Positions 61,429 through 64,000 of a stretch of 64,000 bases of DNA are shown here, in pieces. The notes below the pieces were generated by a model. That model was not told the origin of the DNA. It made no database searches and worked only from the letters and a program-made list of their open reading frames with translations. Each line of letters opens with the position of its first letter. The first letter of the stretch is position 1. Source of the stretch: Litoreibacter arenae DSM 19593 (GTDB taxonomy: Bacteria > Pseudomonadota > Alphaproteobacteria > Rhodobacterales > Rhodobacteraceae); NCBI RefSeq assembly GCF_000442275.2, contig NZ_KE557314.1:186001-250000 (forward strand). Reading direction: 5' to 3'. The position numbers and the translations under genes were made by a program.

Positions 61429-63038
61429 TGGACCGCTCCGACCAGCTTTGTCGGCTCGCTGAAGGCGCTGAGGAAATTGTCTCGGAACGTGTCCATGCGC
61501 CGTGCAGGAACCTCCGCTTGCGGGATCAGGCCGTCTGTCCAACCCCAGCTGTCTACCCGTGCGATCACGTCGGCTGGGCCAATCATGTGAACCGGCACAT
61601 CGCGATTGTCACTGCCAGCGACGAAACCCGCAGCCTGATGATCGCCGACGACGACGACCAGAGGTGCTTCCTCACCCAACCGGGCCACATGCGAGAAGGT
61701 CGCTTGCAGCGAATAGTCTATAGCCTTGCGGTAGGCCTCGCGCACGTCATCGCGGTTCTTCCACAGCTCGCGCGGGGTCGGACCCCGTGCCGCCATCTCA
61801 TTGAAGATCGTGCCGTCCCCGACCTTGTCCCATTCGACCATTTCCGGAACCGGCACCCACGGGGCGTGAGACGAAATGAGGGCAATCTGTACAAAGTCAG
61901 GTCGCCGGTCGTCCGGCAGCAACGTCGGATACGTCGCCAAGGTGAACTGATCAGGCATAGTGACCCAGTTGAACCGGTCGCCCTTATAGGGAATGTCAGC
62001 AGCCGCGAAGACCAACTCGAACCCCATCTTGCTGCTTTCGGGCCAAGCCATAGTAATAGCGGGCATTATTGCGGCGGTCCGGTAGCCTGCCTCCTGCGCG
62101 AAGTGAAACAGCCACTTGTGGCCGCTCGCCAGCATGGCGTTGTATCGGCCATGATCGCTTGTCCAAAGGCCGCTGGCCAGCGTGCCATGCGCCAGCCAGC
62201 TTTGACCTCCGGCAGTCGGTGATGTCAGCCATCCGCTACGCATGGAGAAACCTGCCCGTTCAATCTCGCGTTGCCCTGCACTCAAAGTTGCAAGATGCGA
62301 CGGCGCGTATAGCGGATTGTCGAAACTCGCACGGCCGTAGCTTTCTATGTAGATCAGGATCACGTCACGCCCTTCCAGCCGGTCAAGCAAACCGGCGTCA
62401 CTGGCGAAGTGGTCCGATTTGGCCTCTTGACTGAAACGCACGAGATCGACCGCAGTTCCTTGCATCTCGACCATACGCTTTACCGCCAGGCGTGACGTCC
62501 ACGCGGTGCCCGGTGGGCTACGTTCGAACTTCCAGTAATCCAGATGGTGTCCGGCATCGGCAGCGGCCCAGCCGCCAAACCCAAGCGCCGCAAATACCGC
62601 CGCCCCCCGCGCAAGTGCGGGCACTTTGAGCGACGTCCAAGCACCCAAGCTGAAAGCTGACCCAAGAAACACCAGAAAAAGAAAGCCCAAGCCCAACGCT
62701 ACCGCGAGATAGGCCAGTATATGTCCAATGCTCTCGCTGAGAAGCCCGATACCCGCTTCAATCAAGAACGCGTCCAGTATCGGGTTGAACGCTCGATTAT
62801 ATGCCGTGAACATTCCGAAATCCGCCAGCTTCAGAAAGGTCACCGCAGCAACAAGCGCGGCAAGCGTCCAAATGACCCAGCGCCGAGGACCAATCGCGAT
62901 CATCGCGAACAGCAAGGCTGGAAGCTCTAACGGAAACTTGCTCAGGGCAGAGATATTCATCGTGCCGGGATGGTTTGGCAACACCAGCGCCAGAAACAGA
63001 AAACCCGCCGCAACGGAGAGAGAGATAGATTTCTTCAT
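61425..63038 (-). CDS. Membrane sulfatase-fold (LTA synthase-like) enzyme
   Basis: The 537-residue protein has five hydrophobic segments (residues 1-170) followed by an extracytoplasmic alkaline-phosphatase-superfamily domain. Marks include DVILIYIESYGRASFDNPLY (metal Asp/Glu and active-site Ser/Thr region, key part VILIYIESYGRAS), HGTLASGLWTSDHGRYN, and VVVVGDHQAAGF with the C-terminal Asp-His. This is the layout of lipoteichoic acid synthase-like and phosphoglycerol or phosphoethanolamine transferases (OpgB, EptA groups). The donor and acceptor are unknown. It is coupled to its neighbours by ATGA overlaps on both sides. Confidence 0.8.
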   Translation of the reverse strand: MKKSISLSVAAGFLFLALVLPNHPGTMNISALSKFPLELPALLFAMIAIGPRRWVIWTLAALVAAVTFLKLADFGMFTAYNRAFNPILDAFLIEAGIGLLSESIGHILAYLAVALGLGFLFLVFLGSAFSLGAWTSLKVPALARGAAVFAALGFGGWAAADAGHHLDYWKFERSPPGTAWTSRLAVKRMVEMQGTAVDLVRFSQEAKSDHFASDAGLLDRLEGRDVILIYIESYGRASFDNPLYAPSHLATLSAGQREIERAGFSMRSGWLTSPTAGGQSWLAHGTLASGLWTSDHGRYNAMLASGHKWLFHFAQEAGYRTAAIMPAITMAWPESSKMGFELVFAAADIPYKGDRFNWVTMPDQFTLATYPTLLPDDRRPDFVQIALISSHAPWVPVPEMVEWDKVGDGTIFNEMAARGPTPRELWKNRDDVREAYRKAIDYSLQATFSHVARLGEEAPLVVVVGDHQAAGFVAGSDNRDVPVHMIGPADVIARVDSWGWTDGLIPQAEVPARRMDTFRDNFLSAFSEPTKLVGAVQ

Positions 63039-63757
63039 TCAGCACGCCTCAGCAGAAACCACGTATCGGCTGCGAATGACCAAAGCAGAAGCAGCGACGC
63101 GCCAAGAAGAACCGGATACATCAACCACGGCGGGGTAAGAGGACAGAGCAACACGATCAGCGCCGCGATCTGGATCACGCAGATTGCTTTGCGCCGGAAG
63201 TTTTCGGGAAGCGTCCGTCGCAACTTGGGCAAGAGGATGCTTGCAGCCACAAACGCGTATCGCGCAAACCCCAAGATGAGTATTTCAGGCCCGACGCGGC
63301 CACCTGCCAACAGTATCAATGCCAAGACGGCCCCAAGAAGCGCGTCAATCTCCATGTCGAACCGCGCCCCGAATGCGGATGAAAGACCTGATCGGCGCGC
63401 GAGCCAGCCGTCCAGCCCGTCTAACGCAAAGGCAGCGAGCGCAATCAGGAACACCCACCAACTCTCGGAGGCGGGCTCGATGATTGCGGCGCACAGGACA
63501 GAAATCATCGCCGCACGGATCAGAGTAACCACATTGCAGAAACCCAGAGTGTCATGCGGATAGTTTAGCAATACCCCCCGCAAGGCGAAAACTGAAATCA
63601 CGAGGAAAACGGCCAACGGGGTTGCGACGTTGTCAAACAAGGCAGCAGACGCGATGCCCACCAATACCAGCAGACCGACGGCCAACATTGCCAACGGCAC
63701 CGCAGGGCCAGCTAACCGCTGCGTTTTCAACGTCTGCTGTGGATCGCTGTTGATCAC
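63035..63757 (-). CDS. CDP-alcohol phosphatidyltransferase-family membrane protein
   Basis: The 240-residue protein has six or seven hydrophobic segments and the CDP-alcohol phosphotransferase signature DGLDGWLARR...GARFDMEID (DG-x2-AR-x8-G-x3-D-x3-D), complete. It joins a CDP-activated alcohol to a second alcohol to form a phosphodiester, probably a lipid head group. The start is GTG at 63757 with AGGA upstream at long spacing. Its stop overlaps the sulfatase-type start as ATGA. It is the first complete gene of the minus-strand operon in the window; the gene upstream is cut by the window edge. Confidence 0.85.
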   Translation of the reverse strand: MINSDPQQTLKTQRLAGPAVPLAMLAVGLLVLVGIASAALFDNVATPLAVFLVISVFALRGVLLNYPHDTLGFCNVVTLIRAAMISVLCAAIIEPASESWWVFLIALAAFALDGLDGWLARRSGLSSAFGARFDMEIDALLGAVLALILLAGGRVGPEILILGFARYAFVAASILLPKLRRTLPENFRRKAICVIQIAALIVLLCPLTPPWLMYPVLLGASLLLLWSFAADTWFLLRRAE

Positions 63758-63853
63758 GGTTTGTGTATCCTCGTTTCCCGTGGTGAAGACCTAGCTCAAC
63801 TACGGAAAATAGCTACTCCAACTATCAGAGCAGGTCAGCGCTTTCCCGCCTCA

Positions 63854-64000
63854 TCACGCGACAGTGACTACACCGTGCAAGGGACGATGGTCCGATGCCG
63901 CGTTCGTATCCGGGTTATCGACGACCTCGACACGCTCCACGCGACCCGGTGCATTGGTCAGAATCCGGTCCAACGGCAGAATTGGCAAGCCCGTAGGAAA
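63854..64000 (-). CDS. C-terminal end of an endonuclease/exonuclease/phosphatase-family protein (5' end outside window)
   Basis: The last 48 codons of a gene on the minus strand run from the window edge to a TGA at 63854-63856. The visible tail includes RILTNAPGRVERVEVVD and ASDHRPLHGVVTV, the C-terminal SDHRP motif typical of the EEP fold (metal-dependent nucleases and phosphatases). The 96-bp gap to the CDP-alcohol phosphatidyltransferase gene makes co-transcription possible. Substrate is unknown. Confidence 0.7.
   Translation of the reverse strand, partial: FPTGLPILPLDRILTNAPGRVERVEVVDNPDTNAASDHRPLHGVVTVA

Noticed and set aside
1-64000. CRISPR arrays, tRNA or rRNA genes, insertion sequences or prophage
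   Set aside because: No regularly spaced repeats, cloverleaf genes, transposases, integrases or phage structural genes were seen in either strand.

Overview
The window is chromosomal DNA from a Rhodobacterales (Roseobacter/Paracoccus-type) alphaproteobacterium. It carries a complete lithotrophic sox thiosulfate-oxidation cluster, a homodimeric-E1 pyruvate dehydrogenase operon with lipoyl-fused E3, 5-aminolevulinate synthase (C4 haem pathway), the bhcRABCD beta-hydroxyaspartate cycle, and a ureide/purine degradation set with membrane-bound PuuD. Coding density is very high, many stop/start codons overlap as ATGA, and no gene-free stretch exceeds about 230 bp. I saw no tRNA, rRNA, CRISPR array, insertion sequence or prophage.

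Region 1 (1-17.2 kb), sulfur oxidation: a SulP/STAS permease tail (cut by the window edge), two secreted metallo-beta-lactamase-fold proteins (SoxG/SoxH-like), a YeeE/YedE permease, 5-aminolevulinate synthase, a DUF302 protein, then soxVWXYZABCDEF on the minus strand and soxSRT on the plus strand. SoxR-like operators lie between soxS and soxV and before soxX. Weaker look-alikes precede the MBL pair and the yeeE gene.

Region 2 (17.4-21.8 kb): a malonyl-CoA synthetase, a six-Asp-box propeller protein, a class IV aminotransferase and a RidA imine deaminase.

Region 3 (21.9-44.9 kb), purine nitrogen and glyoxylate carbon: (S)-ureidoglycine aminohydrolase, the IclR regulator bhcR and bhcABCD, malic enzyme, a xanthine/urate permease and an AmiS/UreI urea/amide channel on the plus strand; then lpd-aceF-aceE and a second NCS2 permease, ureidoglycolate lyase, a PuuE-UraD fusion, HIU hydrolase, a LysR regulator and PuuD. 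Read as a pathway: urate -> HIU -> OHCU -> allantoin -> allantoate -> ureidoglycine -> ureidoglycolate -> glyoxylate + urea, with glyoxylate converted by the BHA cycle to oxaloacetate, then malic enzyme and PDH giving acetyl-CoA. Allantoate amidohydrolase and xanthine dehydrogenase are not in the window. This physical linkage of ureide catabolism to the BHA cycle is the most interesting feature.

Region 4 (44.9-56.2 kb): a dipeptide/oligopeptide-type ABC importer with an M19 dipeptidase and a divergent LysR regulator, then a pqiAABC-type MCE lipid-transport operon with pqiA split into two half-genes.

Region 5 (56.2-64 kb): a tightly coupled minus-strand operon of a CDP-alcohol phosphatidyltransferase, a membrane sulfatase-fold enzyme, an LPG-synthase-TM/UPF0104-like protein, an NMT1/THI5-type ABC importer with a double permease, and a GT4 glycosyltransferase, preceded at the window edge by the tail of an endonuclease/exonuclease/phosphatase-family gene. 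It looks like an envelope lipid or glycan system of unknown product. All calls come from reading the sequence; no database search was run.
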